From Labia minor (lineage: Eukaryota > Arthropoda > Insecta > Dermaptera > Spongiphoridae): 64,000 nucleotides of DNA. The stretch covers positions 8,848,225 through 8,912,224 of the forward strand of contig OY720347.1 of NCBI GenBank assembly GCA_963082975.1, in the 5' to 3' direction. Position 1 is the stretch's first letter. Each line of letters begins with the position of its first letter. The notes under the pieces were generated by a model. The model was not told the DNA's origin, did no database searches, and was given only the letters and a program-made list of their open reading frames with translations. A program made the translations under genes and the position numbers. Positions 36,960 to 48,918 of this stretch are shown piece by piece.

Positions 36960-37565
36960 TTAGATTAGGAGGTTTCTATATATGAATTTGCAATCCCTTT
37001 TTCCATAACCATTTTCCAATTATCAAAATCTTTCTTAATAATAATATCAGTACGTCGTTCATCGAGTCACCGCTCAGTCATTGAAAAAAATTATTCATTA
37101 TTATCGGGTTTGGCTGGTAATATTAATACCTGGTTCACCGAACCGGTGATGAAATAATTTAAAAGAAAATAAATTAAAACAATACCTCCCTTACTATCGT
37201 CGGTCGGTAAAAATATAGCCCTTTAAACGTACGTATTAATGCACTGAAAGATAGAAAAGTATGGCCTGTCAATATAACATAATATATGTTTCGAAATTTG
37301 ATTTTATTTATATTTATATTATTTTGTATCTAAGGAAGAGTTAGGTCTGACGTAGTTACTGACGTCATTTAAATTACCTTTTTTTTAAAAAAAATTAAGA
37401 AAAAACTAACAAAGATGATTTTACCCGAGGCTGAAACCAACACAGACCGACTTTTCTTTATAAAAATTATCTATGGTCTGAATTTCAAAAAAATTCTTCT
37501 AGCGGTTTAATATTTCAAAAATACAAATATATATATATACGATTTTTTCTAGTATAATAAGATGA
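36960..37565 (+). repeat. RC family copy
   Basis: Begins with a block shared with 26680 (TTTCCAATTATCAAAATC), then GGGTTTGGCTGGTAATATTA, TGACGTCA at 37360 and the end TCTAGTATAATAAGATGAG. A stray CTTACTATCGTCGGTCGG near 37190 matches HB. Confidence 0.78.
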
Positions 37566-39123
37566 GATAGATAGATACATATATATATATGAATTTTTCA
37601 TTTTATAATTATGATTGTGTTTAAGTGATTTATAAGTTTTAAAATTATTATTATTAATATTATTATTATCTATTATGAATATTTAATAATAAAATGAATA
37701 TCTTTACTATATTAACTATTCTAATAATAAAAAATGTTTGTGTGAGTTAATATTTTGTTATTATTACACATAAATATTATTTATTTATAAAAAATATTAT
37801 AATAATTTAGGTTTTTAAAAGTTTCGTGAGGGGGGAGGTAGAGAATATAGAAAATAGATAAAGATTCTTCTACTTTATTTTTTGCTGCCCGAAAATTAGT
37901 ATTTCATATAGATATATATTCTAATTTATTTAATTTAATTAATTTTTCAGTTATTTTGTTTAAATAACTTTCCAAGAAGTGTAACTTGATCCTTTTTTGG
38001 GCTATATTAGTAATTTTGGTATATTATAATCAAAATTAAAATTCAATTTTTAGTAATAAAACTAATCATTCGTTTATAACTTCATATTCATATTGGCATA
38101 TAAAATGAAAAGTATTACTAAAGACAGCTGTTAAAATTTTACCAATTAGATGGATTAATATGTAGAAAATGATAAATTAAATGTATTTATAATAATACAT
38201 CAATACACACACACACAACATGCTCTTTAACAGGTGTTTTTAATATTTATTTATTTTAAAAATAGGTGAGGCGGTGTATCCCTTTTAATCGAAGAATTTA
38301 CAGAAAAAATGAGTTTGCAAAATAAACAACAAATAAACAAATAAATTTAAATATTGTCATTATTATTGATTATTTTTTTTTAATTTTTAAATATTTCTTT
38401 TTTATTATTTAATATATAAGCAAGAAGATAGTACGTTTAATTTAAAATTCTGGGTTTGTTTCATCTTAATTAATATTTTCAGCAATAATTAAGAGTTGCT
38501 TCAAGAGAATTTTACTACTACGAGTAGATAAGAAAGAATAGCTTAACAAATGCACTGAATTTGTGAATGTGAATTAAACGTGATTTTTTATTATTAATTA
38601 TTATTTTATATGATTAGAATGATTGTACAATGTGTAGTATATATGATATAAGAATGAAAATAATTTTATAAAATATACCTAAGTATATGGTTCAATCATG
38701 ATTTCATTTAACACTAAGCGAAAGTAGCGAAATATCCTACGGCTCAATGATTCAGTAAAATTATTCATCTCCTAATGACAGAATGAATTTTTCCTTACTA
38801 TTTTAGTACAGGATGAATAAATCAAATGTTAATCACAATCGTTTGTATCATTTTAATATTAATAAAAATTAATATAAGTTTTTTTTTTTAATCACCTAAC
38901 TTTTATTTTAATTAAGATTTTTCTCTAATCAGAATTTTAAATTCTTGAATTTCTTTGATAAAAAATTTTAAGTGCTCCATCAGGATTTAAAAAAAAAATA
39001 TTTCTAAATTGATCATGTTTTTTTCTGGTAATATTTAAGTTTTTCTTATCTTTCCCCCAATTATTCCGTTATTTTCAACTTTTTTAAAAGATCATATTAA
39101 TTTACAAATTGTAAAAAAAAAAT
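37566..39123. other. AT-rich stretch, nothing recognised
   Basis: No ORF, repeat or RNA gene found. Confidence 0.5.
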
Positions 39124-40312
39124 CTGGAGTGTCTCCACTCGACTATCTCGCAAATTTGAATTGGATTAAATATCATAATATATTATATTTAAATTAAATT
39201 TAATTAATTATAAATTATACTTTAAAATTAATAAATAATATTTTTTAAAACAGTTAGCATGTTTGGCTCTTTATTGATGGCACCACGTCACGTGATGGCG
39301 CGTGAGATTTGCAGTGTTAAAAAATTAATTCTGGTACTTTCAGCTATTCAATCAAACTGAAATTCTATATATAGCAGTTTTATACAATTTTTAATCATTT
39401 GAAAAACTATCAAACATAGCAATCTTTATTTTTACAGTCAGTTTAAAGGAAAATAAGTTGACCTGTGGCCAGGTCCGAACCGACCGACAGTTTGAAATAA
39501 ATTAATTTCCAGCTACAGAAACAATTTCAAATAATTTTAATATATCTATTAATGTAATAAAAAACAGATATGGATACATAAATAATAAATATAAACATTT
39601 TTAATTTTATTTTATTTATAATATATATCTGAGGTAGCCGGCGTTGCCCGTGATCATAATAAAGAGGCTGTGACGTCATGAAGGGCTCGGTGACGTCATA
39701 TAATTTTAAATTAAGAAAAACATAATGAAGATGATTTTTCCCGAGAACAAAACCAATACATTCGTGGTGATATGTAAAAAAATCTCCTCATGTGAAATTT
39801 GGTGTGAAAATAACCCTTCCTTTCCAATCGTCGATCAGTAATACTACCACTTCCGGTTTCCGGATTTGCACCAAAAGTTGATCAATTCATCCCACTGATG
39901 CATTAAGTAAATATACCAAATTTCATCAAAATCCGTTGAGCCGTTCAGGCTGTACACATCTATACGGACGGACAGACGGACGGACAGACATCATGCTAAA
40001 AATACTTTTTTCTGTTAAGAAAATGCATGATTCGTGGAGATATGTAAAAATCTCCACATGTGAAATTTGGTGTGAAAACAATACCTCCCTTACTATCGTC
40101 GGTCGGTAAAAATCAAAACGTTGTAGGTAATGACCCTCTTCCGGTTGAGCTACATTTCTCAAAAGTTGATAGAAAACTATGAATTATGAATAATGGCCAT
40201 GTACCAAATTTTATCATTCTAGCTCAAACCGTTTTTGCGTAATCTTGGTTACATACATACACACATACACACACACACACAGAGAGAGAGAGATATTTTT
40301 GGCGAGATAGTA
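39124..40312 (-). mobile_element. Family HA copy split by a family HB insertion
   Basis: HA blocks at 39124-39454 and 40109-40312, on the minus strand, are interrupted by a complete HB element at 39455-40108. Removing HB rejoins GGAAAA to AAAATCAAAACG, which matches the intact HA copy at 32050. The split falls in the A/T run of HA and creates no recognisable target duplication. Confidence 0.85.
39455..40108 (-). mobile_element. Family HB (HINE/mini-me-like), complete, nested in HA
   Basis: On the minus strand it starts (T)ACCGACCGAC and ends GTCGGTCGGT, hairpin GACCTG-gcca-CAGGTC, then AACTTA. Internal GGAC/AGAC tetranucleotide repeat (GTCY on the element strand) at about 39966-39990. Architecture matches what is published for HINE/DINE-1 and mini-me elements: subterminal inverted repeats, GTCY microsatellite, 3' stem-loop, no target duplication. 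Assignment is by structure only, since no protein is encoded. Confidence 0.8.
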
Positions 40313-40849
40313 AAAAGAATTGAATTGATTGAAAAGTTGAATTATATTATAATAATATAATGTGCACATTGTAATATCAATGTCAATGCCAAATGGAATC
40401 TTAATCATATCATCAAGGGAATATTCTATAGTCAAATTTCACTTTTAACAGGTTGGATGACTCTATGACCAGTCAAACAAAAAAAAACTATTAATTAGTG
40501 CAAGTTGGCCCTCCAGGTAAAATTTAATACCGTTGGCCTATTTCTTTTTAATCTTAGTCACACACACCTAAACTAATACCATAAAAACAACAACATCAAC
40601 AACAGTAGTATCGAAGGATAAATACATGATACATCCTATATTAAAATATTTGATTTTTCTTTTCTTTTTTTGAAAATTGAATTATTAATTTCATTTATTT
40701 TATATTTACTTTTGTATTTCAAAATTTGAATATTATATTATTCTATATTTTCATTTTTTTAAAAAAAATCAAATTTTAAATGGGGACAATATTAGACGAC
40801 AACCAAGATATGTAAATATAATGAAAATTTGTTTTTTCTTTTTTTTTAT

Positions 40850-41105
40850 TGACCGACGATAGGAAGATATTGTTTTCATACTAAATTTCACATATGGCGA
40901 TTTTTACATATTAGATATCCAAGAAAAAAGTATTTTTAGCAAGATGTCTGTCCGTCTGTCCATCTGCATGTCCGTTGTGTGTCCGTATAGACTTGTAGAG
41001 CTTGAGCGACTCAACGGATTTTGATTATACATATTTACTTAATACATCAGTAGCATAAATTCATCAACTTTTGGTGTATATCCGCAAACCGGAAGTGGTA
41101 GTTTA
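40850..41105 (+). mobile_element. Family HB 5' fragment, diverged
   Basis: Starts TGACCGACGATAGGAAG and keeps the GTCTGTCCGTCTGTCC tract and the block ending GGAAGTGGTAGTTT; the 3' part is missing. Many substitutions and a disrupted microsatellite indicate an older copy. Confidence 0.75.
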
Positions 41106-41313
41106 CAAAATATTAATTTTATACTCATTGTCGGAAATTTTCCACTTAAAATATAGTAGTAATTAATCATTGAGTAATTAAACTAAAAATAAAATCCAAG
41201 ATGATACAATTTAGTCATTTTAATTCAAGTTTTTAAAATATTTTTTTTTTATACTTTATAAATATAGTGTTTGGAAATTAATTTATTTCAGCTTATTTTT
41301 TATTTTCTTTCAG

Positions 41314-41376
41314 GCCCAGAGTGTTTTCTATCGTGGATCAAATATATATTTTAAAATTTTAAAACTACGAGTATAG
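41314..41376 (+). other. Possible exon after a strong splice acceptor
   Basis: TATTTTCTTTCAG directly precedes about 20 open codons starting AQSVFYRGSN and ending in TAG. Too short to judge coding; may be a terminal exon or coincidence in T-rich DNA. Confidence 0.2.
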
Positions 41377-42333
41377 TATTTTTCTATTCAGAATATTCAA
41401 CTGAAAAATATGGATTTTGAAAGTGCTAGAATTAATTAATTGATTAACTACAATTTACGATTAATGATTATAATATATTAGTTCTTGGAGTTGGTGTGCT
41501 TTTCAAAAGTTCATTATTAATAATAATAACAAGAAGAAGTAAAAGAAATAGAAGAATGAATTCAATTATTTTAAAAATTAAATAATAATAGATAAATCTA
41601 TTTCCAATGAAAAAAATTTTATTTTATATATTTTATTTTTGTTTCAATCACAGATAATTAAATGTCAATTTATTTAAATTTAAATTTCATAGCTGAGTTC
41701 GTATGAATTAGCAACCCTTTTGTTATTAAAAAAAAATTAAAGAGAAGAAAAAGAATAAATACTTATCCGTTATTAACGTTACAAACATTTTTTTCTAGAT
41801 GAAATGACAAATTGTCTCCAACTCCTCCATTCTGATTGAACAGGTGACTACTTCAAAGAAGGGAGAGAAATTTTAATTCCGGTTATTAGGTTGCATCATC
41901 TCATCATTTGGATTGTGATTTCCATTCTCTGTAGTTAATCATTTTTAACGATACGGTTTTAATGAAATGGAAGTTTAAATTGAAATTCAACTAATATTAA
42001 TCTATTCTTAATCTGTTCTTATTTTGCATTAGTATAATTAACCCTTTCATTCATTTATTTATTTTTTTTATTTTTTATTTTTTACTTAAGTGGAATGAGA
42101 ATTTATAATGATGCGCATGAATATTCATTGATTCATGCAATTTAATAAAGTATATAAACCTATAAATTATTAAATATAATTAAACTATAGGGCGCCCCAA
42201 TCCCTTTGAGACTGTTACGAATAATATAATTATAATTTATGAAAATAATTTAGGCTGATAACTTTAAAAGATTATTATTATAGATATTTAATTAACATTT
42301 AATTTAAATTAATAATAATAAAATAAAATCTTT
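41377..42333. other. AT-rich stretch, nothing recognised
   Basis: An acceptor-like TTTTTTTCTAG near 41799 is followed by 45 bp with stops in all frames. 40313-40849 and 43329-43579 are also empty. Confidence 0.45.
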
Positions 42334-42341
42334 GGTTAATG

Positions 42342-43320
42342 CTGAGTTTTCCAACCTGTGGGCGTGCCCCCTCCCCCTCTCTGGGGACGCGAAGGTATTA
42401 AGAACCAATTTCAAGTCCCCGCGAAGACAATCCAAATACCTGCAAACTTTTGAAAATTTTCGATTTTTTTTTTCAATTTTTACCGACCGACGATAGTAAG
42501 GGAGGTATTGTTTTCACACCAAATTTCACATGTGGAGATTTTTACATATCTCCACGAATCATGCATTTTCTTAACAGAAAAAAGTATTTTTAGCATGATG
42601 TCTGTCCGTCCGTCTGTCCGTCTGTCCGTCCGTCTGTCCGTCTGTCCGTCCGTATAGATGTGTACAGCCTGAACGGCTTAACGGATTTTGATGAAATTTG
42701 GTATATTTACTTAATGCATCAGTGGGATGAATTGATCAACTTTTGGTGCAAATCCGGAAACCGGAAGTGGTAGTATTAGCGATCGACGATAAGAAGGGAA
42801 GGGTTATTTTCGCACCAAATTTCACATAAGGAGATTTTTTTACATATCACCACGAATGTATTGGTTTTATCCTCGGGAAAAATCATCTTCATTATGTTTT
42901 TCTTAATTTAAAATTATATGACGTCACAGCCTCGGGTAACGCCGGCAACGCCGGCTACTTCAGCTATATATTATAAATAAAATAAAATTAAAAATATTTA
43001 TGTTATATCCATATCTGATTTTTATTACATTAATAGATATATTAAAATTATTTGAAATTGTTTCTGTAGCTGGAAATTAATTTATTTTAAACCGTCGGTC
43101 GGTTCGGACCTGGCCACAGGTCAACTTATTTTCAATATGGTTCTTAAAAAAAAGGTCGATGATTTCGCGATGCTCTAATTCATGGCCCACCCCCTATATT
43201 ATTTCAGAAATGTACCCGACTATTTAAAAAGGAAATTAGATTATTACAAAAATTAAGGGGGGCGCAAGAATTTTTTTTAAAAAAAGGAGGGAGCCGGTAC
43301 AGAAAGGTTGGAAACCACTG
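42342..43320. mobile_element. hAT-type MITE split by a family HB insertion
   Basis: Terminal repeats CTGAGTTTTCCAACCT and AGGTTGGAAACCACTG; perfect target duplication GGTTAATG at 42334-42341 and 43321-43328. The HB element at 42481-43128 interrupts a T-run inside it; without HB the MITE is about 330 bp. Confidence 0.88.
42481..43128 (+). mobile_element. Family HB, complete, nested in a hAT MITE
   Basis: Left subterminal ACCGACCGAC at 42482-42491 and right GTCGGTCGGT at 43094-43103 are a perfect 10-bp inverted pair. A hairpin at 43107-43122 (6-bp stem, loop gcca) is followed by AACTTA. GTCY repeat at about 42600-42651. Both flanks are T-runs, consistent with insertion between T and T without duplication. 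Confidence 0.85.
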
Positions 43321-43587
43321 GGTTAATGTGTGTGTGTGATGTGTTTACAAGATTATATCACAAATATGTAAAATACAAAGATATTGTAAAAATTAAATGT
43401 AATGAGAAGTTAAAAAAAAGTAAAATAAAATAATTTATAATTGTAGATTTGATACAAGGTTCAAACAATTTACAACTTGAAATATGAAAAAGTAGAGGTC
43501 TTCTCTACATCGCCTAGGTTGACAACCAACTTGATAAGCACCCACTGCCCTTTAATTTATTTATTTATATTTTTTTTATACTTACAC

Positions 43588-44052
43588 CAGAGGTTCTTAA
43601 ACTGTGGTCCGCGGACCCCTGGGGGTCCGCGAAGCCTTTACTGGGGGTCCGCAAAGCCATCGTACAGGTACACGGGAAAATGATGAGTCGGTTAAAACTT
43701 TATTTAATATAAAAGAAGCGATGGCATGGCTTTGTGAGGAAACAGAGATCAAATACCCAAATTCAACGAAATGTGCAAGAAAACTATTGCTACCGTTTCC
43801 ATCTTCATATTTAGCAGAATTTTCTTTCTTCAATATTATAATTTCTAATAAAATGTGTTCTACAATATGCAAAAAAATCGTTATTCACCAATCACTGTTA
43901 GAAATATTCATCATATATCCTTGTTCTTATGAGATCGTAAGCCAGAAATTAACTAATAAAATGACGTAAAGTACCTAAAGTTGGAATGGGGTCCGTCAAA
44001 AAAATTTTTTTCAAGTGGGGGTCCGCAGAGTACATAAGATTAAGAACCTCTG
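43588..44052 (+). mobile_element. hAT deletion derivative carrying a transposase fragment
   Basis: TIRs CAGAGGTTCTTAAACTG and AAGATTAAGAACCTCTG, perfect target duplication ACTTACAC at 43580-43587 and 44053-44060. The GGGGTCCGC motif occurs near both ends. Unlike the other MITEs here it retains coding sequence, so it is a direct internal deletion of an autonomous hAT. Confidence 0.9.
43685..43840 (+). pseudogene. hAT transposase C-terminal (hATC) remnant
   Basis: Within an open frame the translation shows KYPNSTKCARKLLLPFPSSY then LAEFSFF. This fits the hAT C-terminal dimerisation motif (LLPFPxxYxxExxFS) found in ZBED5/Buster-like hAT transposases. The usual YRNRL-type sequence that should follow is absent. 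The surrounding 121-residue ORF starts in the terminal repeat and is not a real protein. Confidence 0.65.
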
Positions 44053-44148
44053 ACTTACACTATAATGAGTGACAATTCGTTACCCTTGTATCTTTTTATA
44101 CGATTAGATTCGAGTAACAATGAACAATGTATATAGTAGCTGGAACAC

Positions 44149-44410
44149 TGAGCTATTGCTCGACCCTTTAACAAATTTATACAATTTATTATTATAATCT
44201 TTAAAAATCTTACAATTTATTAATTATTTATTTTTATTACAATTGTTAAATGGGTTTTCTAAAAATGACTCATCAAACGTAATTGCTGACGTCATATAAA
44301 TTTACTATTTTAAATTAAGAAAAAACTAATAAATTTGATTTTTATTTTATTGATTAATATTATCTATGGAGTGAATTCCAAAAAAATTCTTGGAGAGGTT
44401 TAATATCTTA
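44149..44410 (+). repeat. RC-related repeat (CTGGAACACTG type)
   Basis: CTGGAACACTGAGCTATTGC, AATGGGTTTTCTAAAAATGA and TGACGTCA at 44287. Confidence 0.7.
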
Positions 44411-45145
44411 AACTTTAGACAAAAACAAAAATTTACTAATAAAAATAATGAAAACTAAGAATTATTATGGTTTCTATCACAAAGCAATAATAATGCAGAC
44501 AAATGCTTTTTAATCACTTAAAAAGTTTATTTTTATTTCTTTTGAAAAGATAATTTGTCTGAAATTTTGTTTTACACGAAGCATTCAGAACCCTGTTTTA
44601 AGAATAAATTTGTGTAAAAATATTAAAAATAAAATATCATATTACGTTTAAAGAGAGAAAGAAAGGCAAAATATATATATTTGCATAAATTCAAAGAAGA
44701 TGTCTAATTCAATTAGGTTTCTAGAACACAACATAATAATCAATCATGAATCATGAAGACACATGAAGATACAAAAATAAAAATGAGACAAGCAACAAAA
44801 AAGAAGAACAAAAAAGAATAAAAACAATAATGAAGTCAAATTCATTCATTACGAAAAATAAATCATTCAAAAACAAATGTGAAACATTTTAACAAATATT
44901 AAGGTGTGGTGTGTTTATGGGTAGGTGATATATTCTAGTCTGAAGTCATATTCAGTGAAACACAAATAATATTCATAGGATGACTAAAAGAAAGGGATTA
45001 ATAAAAAAAAAACAAATAAAAAAATAAAAAAACAGTACTCTCCTCCAATATTTTTGTTTTTGTTTTTTTTTACTTGAAATAAAATAGTTTTGTTCAATTT
45101 CTATTGAATTCATTCAATACTTATTTATAAAATACTTTATATACA

Positions 45146-45542
45146 CAGGGTGTCCCAAAATGAAAAAGCAGATTTGAATTTCGTATTACAGACAAACTAT
45201 GAAAGATAGAAACACATTGCTCATGCCATTGGATAAAGGAAAGTTTGCATACACAACCAACTTCCACAAATTGTGTATGTCAATCATAAATCTGATTGTG
45301 TTTTTTGAATCGACTGCGAAACACACTTTGCACTTGAATAATGGATTGAAATCTCGCGAATTCCAATACATAAAATGACTTTTCCTGTGGTGTAGTCGCC
45401 ATGTTGCTATAAACCAACAACAGCGCTGCTCTCTCAAAACCTTGAACCTTCCTCTATCCAATGACATGCGCAATGTGTTTCTATCTTTCAGTTTGTCTGT
45501 AATACGAAATTGAAATATGCTCTTTCATTTTGGGATACCCTG
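45146..45542. mobile_element. Second Tc1/mariner-type derivative of the same family
   Basis: Starts CAGGGTGTCCCAAAATG and ends CATTTTGGGATACCCTG; shares the TIRs and the GACTTTTCCTGTGGTGTAGT segment with the 21019 copy but has a different, shorter middle. TA follows the right end; the left flank is CA, so the left duplication is lost or mutated. Confidence 0.8.
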
Positions 45543-45576
<34 letters not shown>

Positions 45577-46968
45577 GGATGACATTGAATTATAATAATA
45601 GAAATTATTATTGTTTTTCATCTATTCCTCATTTATATAATAGGTCTATTTAGAAAAAAACAAACATAAATAAATCTTAATGATTCAGCCTATTTGAAAA
45701 GTACTACTTTATAAATTATGGTTAATTTATTTTTATTTTACGATAAAACATTTTTTGCCATTTGATTTTGATGTTAATTTGTTAATTTATCAATATTGTT
45801 CATATTTTATATATAGATATTTTTTCTTATTAATCACTTCTATTAACATTTTGATTACTAATTTTAAGGGAGAGAGAGAGAAAGAAAATCTAGGTTATAT
45901 TATTAATATTTGAATAAAAAAATTACTATAATATTCCAGGCATATATTATCATGTACATAATATATTTAGTATAGTAACAGATTTTTTGGTTCTATACTA
46001 TTCACACAATGTAATGAAAATACCTAAATAATCATACAAAATACAAAATCTACAAATTACCTTAATTCAATGGGGAATTGGGAAGGGAACGCGGGGGAAC
46101 GACGTTCCCTTACTTTTTTCAGAACCAGAACGCGTTCCAGTACTTTTTCATGTCCCGACAACTCCCACTTAAATCTATTGTTAGAATTTCATTTTTTTTT
46201 TGTGTTCGTTAATTTTTTGTATAGTAAGAAGAAGAAAAAATAAAAACTTATATGGAAAAAATGGTTTTCTGAAAATAGGAAAAAGTCCTATTTTATTAAT
46301 CTTAGTTTTATTATTATTATTATAGATCAAAAATTTTAAAAGTTATTAATAATTGACGGGTAGTTTGCTTATATCAAATTTGATAAAAATTTAAAAATAA
46401 TTTATTTAATTCAAAATAGATATCGATAAAAGAACAAACACAAACATTTATAGATATATTTTCGAAATGTTGTAATAGAGAGAGAAGAAGAGATCGTGAT
46501 GTGAATCGAATGATGGCATTTAAGATAGGATGACGGATTAAAGAAAACAAGAAGAGTCTGAAAAAAGATGAGAAGGGTACTTACTTACACGGAACATTCA
46601 ATTTGATCTTATCAGTGTAACTTTCTCAAAATCTACTAGTAATGTATCAATGGGCGTAAAAATTGGATTTTTATGACGAATCTGATTTAAAAAAAAAAAA
46701 AAAAATTAACAATTTTTCAAATAATAATGTATATTTTATCTGAATTTACTTATCAGAAAGCAGAAAGAGAGTTACTATTTAGTAACAACTCACTCATTTC
46801 AAATTTAATCAAAGATTGAAAAGAATTAATTTTCTCATAGTCTCTGATTTAAAGCAATGGAATTAACCTCTAAATAATATTTATAATATCTATAACGCTG
46901 ACGTCAAATTTATATAATTAATATTATTATATCTAGCAAAGGTAAAGATATAGTTTTTATAATATATA
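45543..46968. other. AT-rich stretch with one GC-rich inverted motif
   Basis: At 46086-46141, GGGGGAACGACGTTCCC and AACGCGTTCCAG form overlapping inverted motifs that may be a decayed transposon end. Nothing else; 44411-45145 is also empty. Confidence 0.4.
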
Positions 46969-47210
46969 ACCTCTGACTTTTGTTCATCCGACCCAAGGAC
47001 AGCGTCTATCAAGCCGGTTATATTAATTAGGTGTCCTATGATCAGTAGAACGGATTCTATTAACCTTTACCTTGATTTTCTTGATCGGAGGCGCTACTTT
47101 TTTATAAAGCATTGACCCCGCCCTATAGACCCCAAGTAGAGAAATTTTCTTCCCAAGAACCCGGGACCACGAGGATGTGAGATAACACCATTAACCCCCA
47201 CGCTGCGTGA
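46969..47210 (-). mobile_element. tRNA-derived SINE, degraded
   Basis: ACCTCTGACTTTTGTTCATC, GTGTCCTATGATCAGTAGAA and GGAGGCGCTACTTTTT blocks match the SINE body. The tRNA head on the right is mutated (ACCCGGGACCACGAGGATGT). Confidence 0.8.
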
Positions 47211-47420
47211 ATTAAAAAAAAAATCAAAATCAAATTATTTTCAATTATTAATCATTAAATTATTAAATCTTTATTTACTTAATATTTAATGACCATATTT
47301 TAATATATCAATTTTCAAAAAACAAATTGAACTTTAAAAAATGAATTATTTTTTCTTTTCATTGCTAATTTGTTGTAGAACTCCAGTCGTTGACAGAATT
47401 CACCCCCGTCCTCCGTCCAA

Positions 47421-47462
47421 AATTTTCATGATCGCAATACTATCTCTCTGGCGAGATAGTAA
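47421..47462 (-). mobile_element. Family HA 5' terminal fragment
   Basis: AATTTTCATGATCGCAATAC followed by the 5' hairpin region GCGAGATAGTAAAAA. Only the 5' end survives. A complete HB copy starts about 33 bp downstream. Confidence 0.7.
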
Positions 47463-47494
47463 AAATAAAACATAAAACTTGTATATTGCCTTTT

Positions 47495-48153
47495 TACCGA
47501 CCGACGATAGTAAGGGAGGTATTGTTTTCACACCAAATTTCACATGTGGAGATTTTTACATATCTCCACGAATCATGCATTTTCTAAACAGAAAAAAGTA
47601 TTTTTAGCATGATGTCTGTCCGTCTGTCCGTCCGTCTGTCCGTCCGTCCGTCTGTCCGTCTGTCCGTCCGTATAGATGTGTACAGCCTGAACAGCTCAAC
47701 CGATTTTGATGAAATTTGGTATATTTACTTAATGCATCAGTGGGATGAATTGATCAACTTTTGGTGCAAATCCGGAAACCGGAAGTGGTAGTATTAGCGA
47801 TCGACGATAGGAAGGAAAGGGTTATTTTCACACCAAAGGAGATTTTTTTATATATCACCACGAATCATGCATTTTGTATTGGTTTTATCCTCGAAAAAAA
47901 TCATATTTATTAGTTTTTTCTTGATTTAAAATTATATGACGTCATCCAGCCATGCATGACGTCACAGCCTGGTCTTGCATATATATTATAAATAAAATAA
48001 AATTAAAAATGTTTATATTTATTATTTATGTATCCATATCTGTTTTTTATTACATTAATAGATATATGAAAATTATTTGAAATTGTTTCTGTAGCTGGAA
48101 ATTAATTTATTTCAAACAGTCGGTCGGTTCGGACCTGGCCACAGGTCAACTTA
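47495..48153 (+). mobile_element. Family HB, complete copy
   Basis: Same ends, hairpin and block order as the 42481 copy and very similar in sequence, so both are probably young. GTCY tract at about 47612-47670. Contains TGACGTCA twice (47937, 47957). The 60-codon ORF across the GTCY tract is an artefact of the repeat. Confidence 0.85.
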
Positions 48154-48918
48154 TTTCATTTTCATACTACATACTACAAATAAAATAAAGTTTTTTTTTC
48201 CAACTCACAAAGTACTAATATTTTTCGTATGTATTCACTACAATATCAATAATAGAACATTTACCTTAATGAGAAGAAGATGAAATTAACCTAAAATATA
48301 CTTATAATATGTAGACTTGTAAATAGGAGTAATAACTTTAAACTTTTATTTTGTTTTTGTTAAATGTATTATATTAATTTGTTTTCTTTTTAAATTCTTA
48401 GAGTATGTGTACAAATAGCATATAGGCAAGTAGAGATGATTGAAAATATTAATACATTTATTTCAAAAGAATGAAATTACTTCATTATTCATTAGCATAT
48501 ATATTCACTGATATCTTGAATAGTTATATACCTATTAAATACAATAGTAGAATAGTACTTATTGAATCAACTATTTGTGGATATAGAATTTCCTTGACCT
48601 TCAATATCATACATTTTGACAAATAAAGACGTCAATGCTTATTAAAAGAATCATAATATATATATAAATACATTTTTGAATATATACTATATATTTATTT
48701 ATTTATAAATAAATAATATAGATTTAAAAAAATTTAATTTAATTTAATTTAATTTAAATCAAATCAAATTTTAATTAAGTTTCGCAATTTTTTTTTTAAT
48801 TTATACGCTTGATAGATGGTAATTAATAATGTTAATTTTAAATTAAGATTAATAAAGAGAGAAAAAGTCATTAGAAGCACTTTTACATTAAATCTTATAT
48901 ACTATATTTTATAAAAAA
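48154..48918. other. AT-rich stretch, nothing recognised
   Basis: (ATTTA)n-like run near 48737-48775; no gene. Confidence 0.5.

Noticed and set aside
39455..40108. HB as a canonical Helitron
   Set aside because: It does not begin TC or end CTRR, and it targets TT rather than AT. The Helentron/HINE structure fits better.
41799..41845. Exon after TTTTTTTCTAG
   Set aside because: All three frames have a stop within 45 bp before the donor-like GTGACT.
42600..42651. CRISPR-like array
   Set aside because: The units are a simple GTCC/GTCT tetranucleotide repeat without spacers, in animal DNA.
47609..47791. VRLSVRPSVR-type repeat peptide
   Set aside because: Translation of the GTCY microsatellite in HB.
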